DNA from: a virus
DNA length: 58,580 nt
Reading direction: 5' to 3' (one strand)
IMG/VR virus record: IMGVR_UViG_3300032431_000011
Coordinates: 1-58,580 of that record
Shown: piece after piece, positions 47,231-56,600 of the stretch
How the letters are laid out: every line of letters begins with the position of its first letter
How positions within the stretch are numbered: the stretch's first letter is position 1
The notes under the pieces: generated by a model
Told to the model about the DNA's origin: nothing
Databases searched by the model: none
What the model saw: the letters and a program-made list of their open reading frames with translations, nothing else
Translations under genes and position numbers: made by a program

Positions 47231-47980
47231 TTAATAAATGTCAGTTGCTTGCTTCTTGTTGAATGGCTTCTCCCTCCGACTGTCAAGCCAACAGGCTAGG
47301 CAATACGTCTCTTGGCTGGCTAACAACTGATTGAGCCAATAACCGTCTAGGTCGGCGGCGTTACCCTTGAGGGAGTCTATTGCCGCTAAGGGGACAGAAA
47401 AAGAGTGACCGTTCTCTAGCACTTCATTTATTACGCGCTTGCAACTCCAAATCTCGCCATTGTTGGTTTTATGTTCATCTCGGACGCGCTCACCTTTTGC
47501 GTTGTAAGTTACAAGGAAGTCACCCGGACTGTAAGTATACTCTTTTTGGGGTAGTCGCCCACCAAGCGATACCAGTTCGACAAGCTTAATGCAGTTAATT
47601 GTGACTGATTTACTATTGTTGTAAGCCGCTTTTACCCGGCCTGTAACTGTCACTAAGTCGCCTAGCTTCAACCGAGATTGAAGGGTGTCGCCGACAATCT
47701 TATGTTCACCCTGTCTCTGCACTTTTTCAATCCAATCATTTTCTTCACAGATTACAACCGCTATCGGACAGCGTGCGGGACAGCTAATCGTAACTTTAAC
47801 GCTAGGGGAGTAAAACTGCACCATCCGACCGTCATTGGCTTGCAACGTAACTTTGAGCGCTTTGGCATATTTTTCATTGGCGCTGTAGTCAATACCGTAA
47901 ACGGTCGCTTCTACTAACTTAGCTTCTGTAACCGTACCTGTGAATTGCTCGGTCTTTGTTGTGGTTTTCGTGGCTTGCAT
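47231..47980 (-). CDS. Hypothetical protein with OB-like segment (249 aa)
   Basis: FTGTVTEAKLVEATVYGIDY and SRLKLGDLVTVTGRVKAAYN, NSKSVTINCIKLVEL form an OB-fold-like pattern. PARCPIAVVICEENDWIEKV holds two cysteines. The C-terminus (AADLDGYWLNQLLASQETYC, SRREKPFNKKQ) is basic. A nucleic-acid-binding role is plausible. The leader has the AACCACTT box (48010-48003); an almost identical leader stretch recurs at 52261-52290. Confidence 0.55.
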   Translation of the reverse strand: MQATKTTTKTEQFTGTVTEAKLVEATVYGIDYSANEKYAKALKVTLQANDGRMVQFYSPSVKVTISCPARCPIAVVICEENDWIEKVQRQGEHKIVGDTLQSRLKLGDLVTVTGRVKAAYNNSKSVTINCIKLVELVSLGGRLPQKEYTYSPGDFLVTYNAKGERVRDEHKTNNGEIWSCKRVINEVLENGHSFSVPLAAIDSLKGNAADLDGYWLNQLLASQETYCLACWLDSRREKPFNKKQATDIY

Positions 47981-48049
47981 GGTTTTAGTGTGTGGTAATT
48001 TGAAGTGGTTAGAATTGAGCGGGGCTAATTAAGCCCCGATTGCTATTAG

Positions 48050-48670
48050 TTAGTTAACGACAATGCCGCTGCATTCAAGTTGCTGGTCAAGGTCAAAGCC
48101 TTCCCAGTTTCCTGTTAGTTCATCGCCTGATTTTAGAGCTTCAACACCCCAACCGCCTCCAACTGCCCAGTAGAGTCCAGCTTTGTCACTGCCCCATTGG
48201 AGATGCCATCCTTTTACGTCGGAACGGCTAGCAATAGCTTTGCCAACCTTTATTCCAATCGCCTCTAACTCTTGGGTTATCACTTGTAGTTGCTTATGTT
48301 GGACGGGTCTATCTGGAAAATATGTATCGGCAACAGCTTTGCCAATGTAGTCAGAACGACTTGATTTGGTTTTGGCAATTTGCGGAATTTCGACTTCAGT
48401 TTGTGTAGCCCATTCGTCTTCCTCGTCTTCCATAAACTTGAATTTAGCGTCAATCGTCACTTTAAATGCAGCAATTTCCTTTAATCCAAACTCATTAGAC
48501 AGTCCGACTAGACACAACCTGTCAAGAACCTTATCAATCGCTACCAATGCAGCGTCGCAGGCAGGCTTAACTGACGCTAACAGTTCCCGACGCTCTTGCG
48601 CTTCCGCTAGCTTGGATTGCAACTCGGCAATCTCTGCGTCAATTTGAGCAAATTTAGCTTGAGTGTTCAT
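48050..48670 (-). CDS. Hypothetical coiled-coil protein (206 aa)
   Basis: Start MNTQAKFAQIDAEIAELQSK at 48670, downstream of the promoter at 48731-48759; the longer frame from 48787 is therefore unlikely. The first 40 residues form a coiled coil. LVGLSNEFGLKEIAAFKVTI and VKGWHLQWGSDKAGLYWAVG follow. The end (WGVEALKSGDELTGNWEGFD) resembles the product at 49208. Function unknown. Confidence 0.65.
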   Translation of the reverse strand: MNTQAKFAQIDAEIAELQSKLAEAQERRELLASVKPACDAALVAIDKVLDRLCLVGLSNEFGLKEIAAFKVTIDAKFKFMEDEEDEWATQTEVEIPQIAKTKSSRSDYIGKAVADTYFPDRPVQHKQLQVITQELEAIGIKVGKAIASRSDVKGWHLQWGSDKAGLYWAVGGGWGVEALKSGDELTGNWEGFDLDQQLECSGIVVN

Positions 48671-48730
48671 TTGATTTTCGTGGTTCAGTTTGGTGTGTGT
48701 CGGGCAGTGGTTTACTTCCCAACTAATAAC

Positions 48731-48759
48731 AGTATAGGCTACCCGATTAGGATTGTCAA
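48731..48759 (-). promoter_or_regulatory. Leftward sigma-70-type promoter
   Basis: TTGACA (48759-48754), 17 bases with GGGTAGCC, TATACT (48736-48731), then a CAGTGGTT-complement leader box (48705-48712). Confidence 0.75.
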
Positions 48760-49129
48760 GCATTTTGTAAAAGTATTTTGCCGACACGCTGAGAACGTAT
48801 GAGGTGCAACGGTTTCAGTAGATGGAGGTTGACTGGTTACAATGCTCTAGGTCGCTTGTCGGGAGCGAGTGAGCTTTATTCTGCGTCTCACTCTTCGGTC
48901 AATGGTGTCAACTCTTCCGATATTTCAAATACTGGACTTTTGCCCAATCTTCTTCAGGGTCTAATTTTCTGCGGTTTCCTGCTTCTTCAATAAACGCCCA
49001 CTGACTGTAATTGATTTAGCAATATCTGGCATTGCCGCTACCTGTAGGCAATTGCAATAGAAGACGACGATAGACAGCCCAATGCAATTCAACCCCGGCG
49101 ATTAGACTTGTTTGGTAGGGACGGAGTTG

Positions 49130-49190
49130 GTAAGATTGAGCTGCTGCTGCTATCATCATGTATTGCCGCTTATGTATTGCTCAATCTTAC
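49130..49190. repeat. Perfect inverted repeat in a gene-poor stretch
   Basis: GTAAGATTGAGC (49130-49141) and GCTCAATCTTAC (49179-49190) flank a 37-nt loop with a repeated ATGTATTGC. The gap 48760-49207 otherwise holds only a short leftward fragment without a start (about 49012-48908, reading WAFIEEAGNRRKLDPEEDW), perhaps the tail of a lost gene. Confidence 0.5.
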
Positions 49191-49207
49191 AATCAGACAT
49201 ACTTAGT

Positions 49208-49513
49208 TCAATCCTCGCAATACCACAAATAAGTGTTAACTCCTCTTCCTCTCAAGTATGAATCAATACTAAAATTTCTCCAATTACTGCCTAATGTCTC
49301 CCCCTCTACAGGGTCAACATCCCAGCCATTCTTGTTGCTCCACCACAGTTCTGCTTCTTGCCCTTCCCAGTCCAACATCCAGCGCTTGAGATGTTCAACA
49401 TCAGAGAGCTGTTCTTTTACGCTAACTCCAATAAAGTTCAACTTTCTTTTTATTATCTCCAGTTCTCTGATGTGTTTTTTGTCAGAACTGTGAAAAAGTA
49501 CATCGGTATTCAT
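49208..49513 (-). CDS. Hypothetical protein (101 aa)
   Basis: MNTDVLFHSSDKKHIRELEI, LDWEGQEAELWWSNKNGWDV, DPVEGETLGSNWRNFSIDSY. The second half aligns with the C-terminus of the 48050 gene product (W...GW-x-V-x-x...G-x-x-x-x-x-NW), so both carry the same small domain. Function unknown. Confidence 0.6.
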   Translation of the reverse strand: MNTDVLFHSSDKKHIRELEIIKRKLNFIGVSVKEQLSDVEHLKRWMLDWEGQEAELWWSNKNGWDVDPVEGETLGSNWRNFSIDSYLRGRGVNTYLWYCED

Positions 49514-49552
49514 GCTTTGTTTTCCGTGGTAATTTGCTTACTTTCTTCTATC

Positions 49553-49987
49553 TCAACGCAGCGATAAACTAGCCGCTTCAATACTCGCAGATAAGTCTTT
49601 TTTGTAAGTAGCATACGCCGACAGGCCGTGCTTCAAGTAGTAATCGCGCACTTCCGTCCAAGGCGCTTCCGCTCGTATAGGTTTAACGTTAATCCCACTC
49701 CCCGAAGCTAATAAAGAATAATTAGCACAGTAGTGCCAACTACTCGGACATACAACTATCCCAACAGTTATCTTGATATCAGGCTCCTTGTGAATTATAT
49801 TTCTGAAGAAAACACTCCCGTAGCCTAGCGCACCAGTCTCGAACCATCCAGGCTCATTGAGAACAGGAGCGAACCGAGAATAAAACGCTTTATCGATTGA
49901 TGACATAGCAATAACTTGCAACTGCATATCAATTATACCGTGGTATGAACGGCTAATCATCCTTCCGTTCACCATAATAGTCTTCAT
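49553..49987 (-). CDS. Hypothetical protein (144 aa)
   Basis: Start set at 49987 (MKTIMVNGRMISRSYHGIID) just inside the upstream gene's end. FYSRFAPVLNEPGWFETGAL, VGIVVCPSSWHYCANYSLLA and WTEVRDYYLKHGLSAYATYK. Mixed alpha/beta with cysteines. No family recognised. Confidence 0.55.
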   Translation of the reverse strand: MKTIMVNGRMISRSYHGIIDMQLQVIAMSSIDKAFYSRFAPVLNEPGWFETGALGYGSVFFRNIIHKEPDIKITVGIVVCPSSWHYCANYSLLASGSGINVKPIRAEAPWTEVRDYYLKHGLSAYATYKKDLSASIEAASLSLR

Positions 49988-50546
49988 CAAAAATTGTCCT
50001 ATCTTGCACTCGTGCAATGTACGCCCGTCGTGCATCGTGTGCCAGTATCGCGTCCCGTGCTTTGTCCTCCTCTACATCAACGCTCAACTCCCCAAAGTCC
50101 AGGGCTAACGAATAAGCGCCTTCTACAGTCTTCTTTTTTGACTTTTTAGGTGCATTCTTATCCTTAGCACGTTTTTCGGCTAGCAATTTCTTTTGTGCCT
50201 GTAACTGTGCTACCAATTCTGCTCTTTCTTGAGCTTCCCTTTCTTGTTTCTGTATCAACTTCCAATATTCACCGACTGAGGTTTTGCGAGTGCGTTCTAT
50301 TGCTGGAGTATTGACAAAGCAGTCATCGCACCAAGCGTCAAGTTGTTTTGGCGGGATACTTTGATACGGATTGGAGAAAACTCCACATTTGCTACACCGT
50401 TTAATCTGTACCTTGCTGGCTAACTGCAACTGCCAGTTAATTTCTTCGATATCTTCAGGTTGCGGTGAGTCGCTACTAGATAGTTGCAACTGCTGGTTAA
50501 TCTCAATTTCGGATTGCGGTGAGTCGCTATTAGGGAGTAATTGCAT
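49953..50546 (-). CDS. Zinc-ribbon coiled-coil protein (197 aa)
   Basis: The N-terminus repeats a short unit (SDSPQSEIEINQQLQL, SDSPQPEDIEEINWQLQL). It is followed by CSKCGVFSNPY...DAWCDDC, a four-cysteine zinc ribbon at about residues 51-76. Then there is a charged helix (YWKLIQKQEREAQERAELVA) and a lysine block. Probably a nucleic-acid-binding protein. It has the best promoter of the window directly upstream. Confidence 0.65.
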   Translation of the reverse strand: MQLLPNSDSPQSEIEINQQLQLSSSDSPQPEDIEEINWQLQLASKVQIKRCSKCGVFSNPYQSIPPKQLDAWCDDCFVNTPAIERTRKTSVGEYWKLIQKQEREAQERAELVAQLQAQKKLLAEKRAKDKNAPKKSKKKTVEGAYSLALDFGELSVDVEEDKARDAILAHDARRAYIARVQDRTIFDEDYYGERKDD

Positions 50547-50572
50547 GATATTGAGAAGTGGTAAATATTATA

Positions 50573-50604
50573 ATTATAGCTAACGCTATTAATCTTGTCA
50601 AGAT
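50573..50604 (-). promoter_or_regulatory. Consensus promoter with operator-like palindrome
   Basis: TTGACA (50601-50596), 17 bases, TATAAT (50578-50573). The -35 sits in ATCTTGTCAAGAT (50592-50604), a fourth palindrome of the ATCTTnnnAAGAT type. A CCACTTC box follows at about 50560. Confidence 0.75.
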
Positions 50605-50729
50605 AATGAAAGAAGTTCCCACATTGGATACTCCTGTCAACCAGTTATTGATTCCGTGGTTTAATCCCAGTACACGACCTGGACTAACATCTACAGCCGA
50701 TTCCTCTGTTCGATACACAAATTCGGCAT

Positions 50730-52057
50730 AAAAACAGCGATTTTTGGGGTTTAGGTTGATTGCGGCCTTTCTGTTGATGCCAACAAAAAGGTCTTGTTAG
50801 AATGTTTCAATCCCTGATAGGGGTTTAGGTTGATTGCGACCGCAGAAAGCTAAGTCCACAGCAGCTTTACTCTTGCCGTTTCAATCCCTGATAGGGGTTT
50901 AGGTTGATTGCGACGTTGCATCCTCCGAATTAAATTGCCCAAACCTTTGTTTCAATCCCTGATAGGGGTTTAGGTTGATTGCGACGTTTTGCCGCCGAAA
51001 GCACATATCAGATGGCGCGGTTTCAATCCCTGATAGGGGTTTAGGTTGATTGCGACGTATGTTGGCAGACATTTTGGCTGGAACACTCGAGTTTCAATCC
51101 CTGATAGGGGTTTAGGTTGATTGCGACGGCTTAGGACTGCCAGAACCGACATTCCAAGTTGAGTTTCAATCCCTGATAGGGGTTTAGGTTGATTGCGACC
51201 CAATTACCCGCTAACAGCGCCGTGCTAACTGCCGTTTCAATCCCTGATAGGGGTTTAGGTTGATTGCGACTGGGGTTTGTGCAGCACATGATTGCTAGTC
51301 TGAGTTTCAATCCCTGATAGGGGTTTGGGTTGATTGCGGCTGCATTTATGGCATCGTAGTCCATGCCACCACCGATGTTTCAATCCCTGATAGGGGTTTA
51401 GGTTGATTGCGACGTTTCTCGAAATCTGCTTCAGCTTTTTCCAGTGAGTTTCAATCCCTGATAGGGGTTTAGGTTGATTGCGACACTTGTTTTCACTTCT
51501 AGCGGGATTTTGGTTAAGGTTTCAATCCCTGATAGGGGTTTAGGTTGATTGCGACGTCACGAACTAGAAGATGCAAAGTTAGTCACCAAAGTTTCAATCC
51601 CTGATAGGGGTTTAGGTTGATTGCGACAATAGAATCGAGTCTAACCCAGCTTGGCTAGTACGTTTCAATCCCTGATAGGGGTTTAGGTTGATTGCGACAG
51701 GCATTGATAGGAATTAGTCCTGCCTTTTGAGCGAGTTTCAATCCCTGATAGGGGTTTAAGTTTATTGCGACGAGGGGATGGACTTCACAAGGATTATAAC
51801 CTATGGTTTCAATCCCTGATAGGGGTTTAGGTTGATTGCGACGGAATAATCATAACCGACCGCTACCGTGTTAAGCGTTTCAATCCCTGATAGGGGTTTA
51901 GGTTGATTGCGACTGTAGCCAAGGAATTCGGATATCACTCCGGCCCGCTGTTTCAATCCCTGATAGGGGTTTAGGTTGATTGCGACTGTAGATAAAGCGA
52001 TTATCGCCTCTGCCAAACATGTTTCAATCCCTGATAGGGGTTTAGGTTGATTGCGAC
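50730..52057 (-). CRISPR. CRISPR array, 18 repeats plus one degenerate terminal repeat
   Basis: Repeats of 37 nt start at 50804, 50878, 50949, 51020, 51091, 51163, 51234, 51304, 51377, 51448, 51519, 51591, 51662, 51735, 51806, 51877, 51950 and 52021. Spacers are 33-37 nt. A degenerate copy at 50730-50766 keeps GGGGTTTAGGTTGATTGC. Variants are at 51304 and 51735. Read on the minus strand the repeat starts GTCGCAATC and ends GGGATTGAAAC, the usual 3' handle. The degenerate copy then lies at the leader-distal end. No cas genes are in the window, so it would depend on host Cas proteins. Confidence 0.97.
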
Positions 52058-52225
52058 CGCAGACGTGTGAAATCGTTGGTGTATCTAGTTTTCAAGATTG
52101 AGTTGCGGTAAATCGACTCCCGCAATTGCAAAAGTGTTATGGAAAGATTGAATATTATTCAGTTTTCGTGGTTCGGTTAAGTCTATTGTAATCGAAGATG
52201 CGAATCCTGTCAACCCAATTTTCTA
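52058..52225 (-). promoter_or_regulatory. CRISPR leader region
   Basis: AT-rich stretch next to the intact repeat end of the array. TTGCGG/CCGCAA arms (about 52102-52125) form a small hairpin. No ORF. Placed here because the terminal degenerate repeat is on the other side and the repeat handle reads leftward. An exact promoter was not identified. Confidence 0.55.
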
Positions 52226-52227
52226 AT

Positions 52228-52250
52228 AAAAAAACCCGCTTTCGCAGGCT
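52228..52250 (-). terminator. Leftward terminator upstream of the CRISPR leader
   Basis: On the minus strand AGCCTGC-GAAA-GCGGGTT followed by TTTTT. It would insulate the array from leftward transcription entering from the BRO-N side. Confidence 0.6.
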
Positions 52251-52260
52251 TGAGATGAAA

Positions 52261-52290
52261 ACCACTTCAAATGAAAACACACTAAAACCG
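52261..52290 (+). repeat. Displaced copy of an early-gene leader
   Basis: AACCACTTCAAATGAAAACA then CACTAAAACC matches the leader just before the ATG of the leftward gene at 47980 but on the other strand and without a start codon after it. A leftover of an earlier rearrangement. Confidence 0.5.
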
Positions 52291-52372
52291 TTACTCACTG
52301 CACGCAATTGCCGTAAACGTATCGATTGATTTAATAATAGCAGGTTGATTAGAATACGTCAAGTATCAAAAA

Positions 52373-52394
52373 AACCCGGTGTGACTGCCGGGTT
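52373..52394 (-). terminator. Leftward terminator after the BRO-N gene
   Basis: AACCCGG (52373-52379) and CCGGGTT (52388-52394); on the minus strand the stem is followed by a T-run (52366-52374). Confidence 0.8.
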
Positions 52395-52428
52395 GTTGGT
52401 GGGTAAGATTTGAGCGTATTAATTGCAT

Positions 52429-52767
52429 TTAATCAAGCCACTCAAGGGAATAACTGTTAGTTCTGAATACAACCGGAAAGACCACAAGTATCGCCCACTT
52501 GCGGAACTCTTTAGCCTCTGGTTTGCTATTTGAGGAAACTAAGACAAGCATTCCAGACTCTGAAATTACCGACATATCTTGATTGCCTTCAAGGGTGTCC
52601 ACAGAAGCAATACTTTTCTTGCCTTCATCTAAAAGGCTCAATGCTTGACTAACATTTTCAAGACCTAAAATGACACAAACGTCATTAGCCACAAACCAAG
52701 GCAGTCCTTCAATAGTAACTACTCGAACTTGTTGAGTATTAAAGTCAAACTCTGTTAGATCAGCCAT
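52429..52767 (-). CDS. BRO-N domain antirepressor-like protein (112 aa)
   Basis: FDFNTQQVRVVTIEGLPWFV then ANDVCVILGLENVSQALSLL is the standard BRO-N/Ant start, and DEGKKSIASVDTLEGNQDMS, VISESGMLVLVSSNSKPEAK, EFRKWAI complete the domain. The usual C-terminal KilA-like or Ant domain is missing; the last 25 residues (LVVFPVVFRTNSYSLEWLD) look like the usual end of the N-domain. Such proteins bind DNA and act as phage antirepressors. Single gene with its own terminator. Confidence 0.85.
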   Translation of the reverse strand: MADLTEFDFNTQQVRVVTIEGLPWFVANDVCVILGLENVSQALSLLDEGKKSIASVDTLEGNQDMSVISESGMLVLVSSNSKPEAKEFRKWAILVVFPVVFRTNSYSLEWLD

Positions 52768-52813
52768 AGATATTGTACTTCTTTTATTAAAAGTAAAAAT
52801 AGAGTTCTACAAT

Positions 52814-53158
52814 TTACTCTAAATTTAACTTGTTTTTTATCCTCGCCAATTTACCGTCAACCAAAGCTTCTTGGTTGTCAATCCATCCCCGCGCCTCGAT
52901 TTTTGACTCTTCCGTATTAGAATAGTAATCACCCTCAGATAACAAGATGTCACCGAAATATATTGAGTAACTACACGTGTAGTATTCGTTTCTCATTGCA
53001 TTAACCTTAATAGTACACAGTTTGTATTGAGACACATAAACTTCGTTTGTTGTGTAACAAAGAGACAGGCAGCCTCTTCTCTCGAGGTTTTCAATTGCAG
53101 CGTTATTCACAGCCGCAAGTATAACTGTTGGTAATGACCGAAACATTTTAGATAACAT
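52814..53158 (-). CDS. Hypothetical protein (114 aa)
   Basis: MLSKMFRSLPTVILAAVNNA, then beta-rich Tyr/Cys sequence (CLSLCYTTNEVYVSQYKLCT, YYTCSYSIYFGDILLSEGDY), then a basic tail ALVDGKLARIKNKLNLE. No family recognised. Upstream 490 bases (53159-53652) hold the structured leader of the replication gene in the other direction. Confidence 0.55.
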   Translation of the reverse strand: MLSKMFRSLPTVILAAVNNAAIENLERRGCLSLCYTTNEVYVSQYKLCTIKVNAMRNEYYTCSYSIYFGDILLSEGDYYSNTEESKIEARGWIDNQEALVDGKLARIKNKLNLE

Positions 53159-53348
53159 AGATTTAAATTGACCTTCACTAGGGGTTAATGTCTTTGAATC
53201 TGCGGTTTTGTGCTATCCAGTAATCTAACGCTACTGGCACATTGTTGGGCATCGGCGGTATTGAATTATGTTAGCAATACGATTAACCTAAGTCAAGAGT
53301 CTTGTGCAAACTATTTCCAAACTGACCCAACTATGATAAAATTAACTT

Positions 53349-53650
53349 GTGTTGAGCAGTTGCACTGTATCTTTGCCCGCAGCTAGCGCTTTGAGACTGC
53401 TCAACACATCAAAAAGCAACCCGCCCACAAACGAATTGCTTTTTGAGTTTATTTTTCCCGTACATCCTAACTTTGTTGAAGTTTTAGCGAAACAAACAAA
53501 ATTAGGGCTAGCCGTAAATCGGCATCTGTAACTTATATGATAGCTTATACTTTGCCTCTTGGCAACATCTTTCTCGAAAACCTTGAAACTTTTTTCTGTA
53601 GCTCTAGCTTAGCACAGTATACCCAAGGTAATCAAGTAATTGGGGGTATA
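53349..53650 (+). promoter_or_regulatory. Structured leader of the replication gene
   Basis: GTGTTGAGCAGT (53349-53360)/ACTGCTCAACAC (53396-53407) is a perfect 12-bp stem. AAAAAGCAA (53411-53419)/TTGCTTTTT (53436-53444), followed by T-rich sequence, could attenuate. TATACCC (53618-53624)/GGGTATA (53644-53650) hides the GGGGG ribosome site two bases before the GTG start. Suggests copy-number control at attenuation and translation. A possible promoter is TTTCCA-N17-TAAAAT just upstream. Confidence 0.5.
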
Positions 53651-53652
53651 TT

Positions 53653-56600
53653 GTGAGTAACAAAGTATCACTCGATTATCTTTTGTACAATGACCTGATA
53701 GTGAAATCAGGCATTGATGAGGATATTGCCCGTTTGAATTTCCTTGCCTCACAAGGCCTTGCGACCTACGGACTCCTCTACAGCGAAACAGATAAAACGA
53801 CTAATAGCGATAGCAGCGGTGGCAGCAGTGTAGAGGCGGCCCGCAATCTTGCTCGGTGTACTGGGAGTGCTGGGTATACGCTAGGCAACAAATTTTATCT
53901 ACCCGCAGATTTAGCCGGAGATACCAAAGCGGCCAGATTTGGGATTATCAAAGAAAAAGGTATTTACTGGTCTGCGGGTCAACCTGCGAGGGGATGGACT
54001 TGCAATGGCCGCTTTAAACAACTTGATGGGATACCGCTTGGCTACAAGCAAAAAAAAGAACGCAAAGGATTTGGCTTGGAGCCCCGAACATACTTCCAGC
54101 CCAAAGGGGAGCCATTAGAAATCTTCTTTCCTTTAGTAAATGAAAGTATTGGGAAACTGATACTAGCCAAGGCTAATTTGCCTGTACCAGAATTTCCTGT
54201 AATTGGGTTACGGGGAGAATGGATTGATTTTTGGGATTTGATACTTAATAATCATTGCCCAATCGTAATTACTGAAGGTGAAAAGAAAGCAGCAGCGGTA
54301 ATCAGTCGTGGGTATGCAGCAATCGGATTACCAGGAATAAACACCGGGTACAAAGTTACCGAACGCGGCGAGAGCGTCACAAAAGCTGATGGAACACAAT
54401 ATCAAAGAGCAACTGCACGAGAACTCCACGAATCACTCAAACCGTTTGACACAGAAGGTCGTGCAATAACAATTCTCTTCGACTACCGAGATGGGGATTA
54501 TTCACAAAGTTCAGAATTCAAAGCGTCCAGCACTTTAAGCAAATTATTCAAAAGTGCAATTGTTAAAGTTGCACTTTTGCCAGGCCCGGACAAAGGTGCT
54601 GATGATTTTGTAGTTGGGGGCGGTAATCTTACCAAGGTAATTACTGATGCTCAAGATTGCCGAAAGCTGGAAATAAAAGCACAGTGGCGGCGTTATAGGA
54701 ATTACATTCCCGATTGCATAATCAACTCCCGATTCTTTCATGCACCCGCACCAGCCTCCGGCACAATTACAGCCATTAAAAGCGGTCTAGCGACGGGAAA
54801 GACTCAATGGCTCAAAGATATCATTGCCAGCAATCCAGAAGGCAGAATCATTGTTTTGGGGAGTCGGAATGGGCTGCTCTTGCAGACAGCCGAAAAATGC
54901 GAGTTTTACCACCTTGATGCTCACAATGGGTATTTGATGTTTCGTGACCCTAACGCCCGCCTATGCCTGTGCTTTGATTCGCTGCTCAAACTTCCTCCTG
55001 ATATTTTTGAAGGCGCGACAATCATTTTGGATGAAACCGAAAGCGTTATCAGGCACTTACTAATGTCCCCGACTCTGAAGCACAATAGGGAAGCGATTAA
55101 ACAACTATTCGCTCAAGCTTGTCAAGATGCTAGCCGAATAATTTTGCTGGATGGGCATCTAACAGATTACACAGTTAGTGTGATTGCAAAGCTCGCGGGC
55201 AACAAGCCAATCACAAAATACCTGAACGAATATAAAGGCAATTGCCCGAAAATTAGCGTTTACCAAACTGAAAAGGCAACTGCGACAGCAGCCGAAAAAC
55301 AGGACTTTATTAATAGAATCCTAGCCTCGGATTGTCCAGTAATTGCTACAGATTGCTCTGTAGCCGAATCAGAAGCCCTTGCCTTGAGCCTAACCGAGGT
55401 AAAAGGTAAAGGCCTTTTAGTATGCTCAAAAAACTCAAATGACCCTGAAGAAACTGCCTTACAAACCAACCCCGACGCCCATCTTGGAAAAGAAATCCTG
55501 AACTGGTTTGCTTACACGCCTACACTTGAGAACGGGCTTGATATTAGCACGTCTGGAAAGTTTTCGGATGTATTCGGATTGTTCTGCGGGAATCTGGGGA
55601 TTAATTCACTAATCCAGATGTTACGGCGTGTAAGGCATCCTATCAATCAAATCTCGGTTCTTTGCCCTCAAATTGGGCTTAGCAGCAGTGACGATAAAAA
55701 GTCGTATTACGATAATCAAATCAGGCATCAAATAGAAGCTACTATTTCTATTGAAAGCACGTTGCTATGCCCATCAGAGTATGAAGAAGCTGTCAGGGCT
55801 GACATTCTCCGGCAATTGGATGACCCGCTATTTTATGCCTATTGTCACTACAAAGCTCAGGAGAATTTAGAGAAATCCAATCTAAGAGAATTTTTGATAG
55901 AAGCCTTGATAGACGGCGGATACGAGGTTAATGAGCCGATATTGAATGAAGATGAATCCGGCGACCATGCTAACAAAAAAACTGCCTGCAAGGAGCAAGA
56001 ATCACAGGAAATATTCAACTCTCCTGATATCGCACTAGAGGAAGCTCAAGAAATATCTCGCAGAAACAAAGCAAGGTGGCCCGAAAGATGCCAAGCTGAA
56101 AAAGCGTTTCTCAAAGCAAGATTGCCAGCAATTGAAAATACAGAACTGTGGAAATGGGAATTTGTACACAGAATTCGAGGTAAGGATAGTTCCCTATTAT
56201 CTCAATTAGAGAATTCTTGGCTATTCCACAATCCAGAGGATGCTGAATACTTGCAGAAATCTAAATGGGAATCGGACGGGCTTGAATCCTTCCTACCTGA
56301 CCACAGCACCCGCTGGCTGAAACTCCAAGCACTTCGCGAACTCAACATAATACAATTCCTAAATCCTGCTGACGCTTCTTGGACTAATGAATCAATAGAA
56401 ATTAAAAAGCTCTTGAAAGGTGGAGAGCGCAAAGGCATTCGGAAAATACTGGGGGAGCCGGGCAAGGACGGCATCAAGTACCTTAATAAATTGTTGGGGC
56501 TGATAGGCATAAAGTTGGTGTCCAGACGGACGCGGGGAGGAGATGGGAAACGGGGATATGAGTATTTCTACCAGCCGGAGGTAACGTGGAAGGAAAGCAA

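Noticed and set aside
48799-48993. Rightward 64-residue ORF
   Set aside because: No ribosome site and serine/asparagine-rich antisense-like composition next to a leftward promoter.
50970-52016. Leftward ORFs with repeated RNQPKPLSGIET peptides
   Set aside because: They are translations of the CRISPR repeats; the unit length and spacer variation explain them.
53349-53531. Rightward 60-residue ORF before the replication gene
   Set aside because: It lies over the leader stems and lacks a ribosome site.
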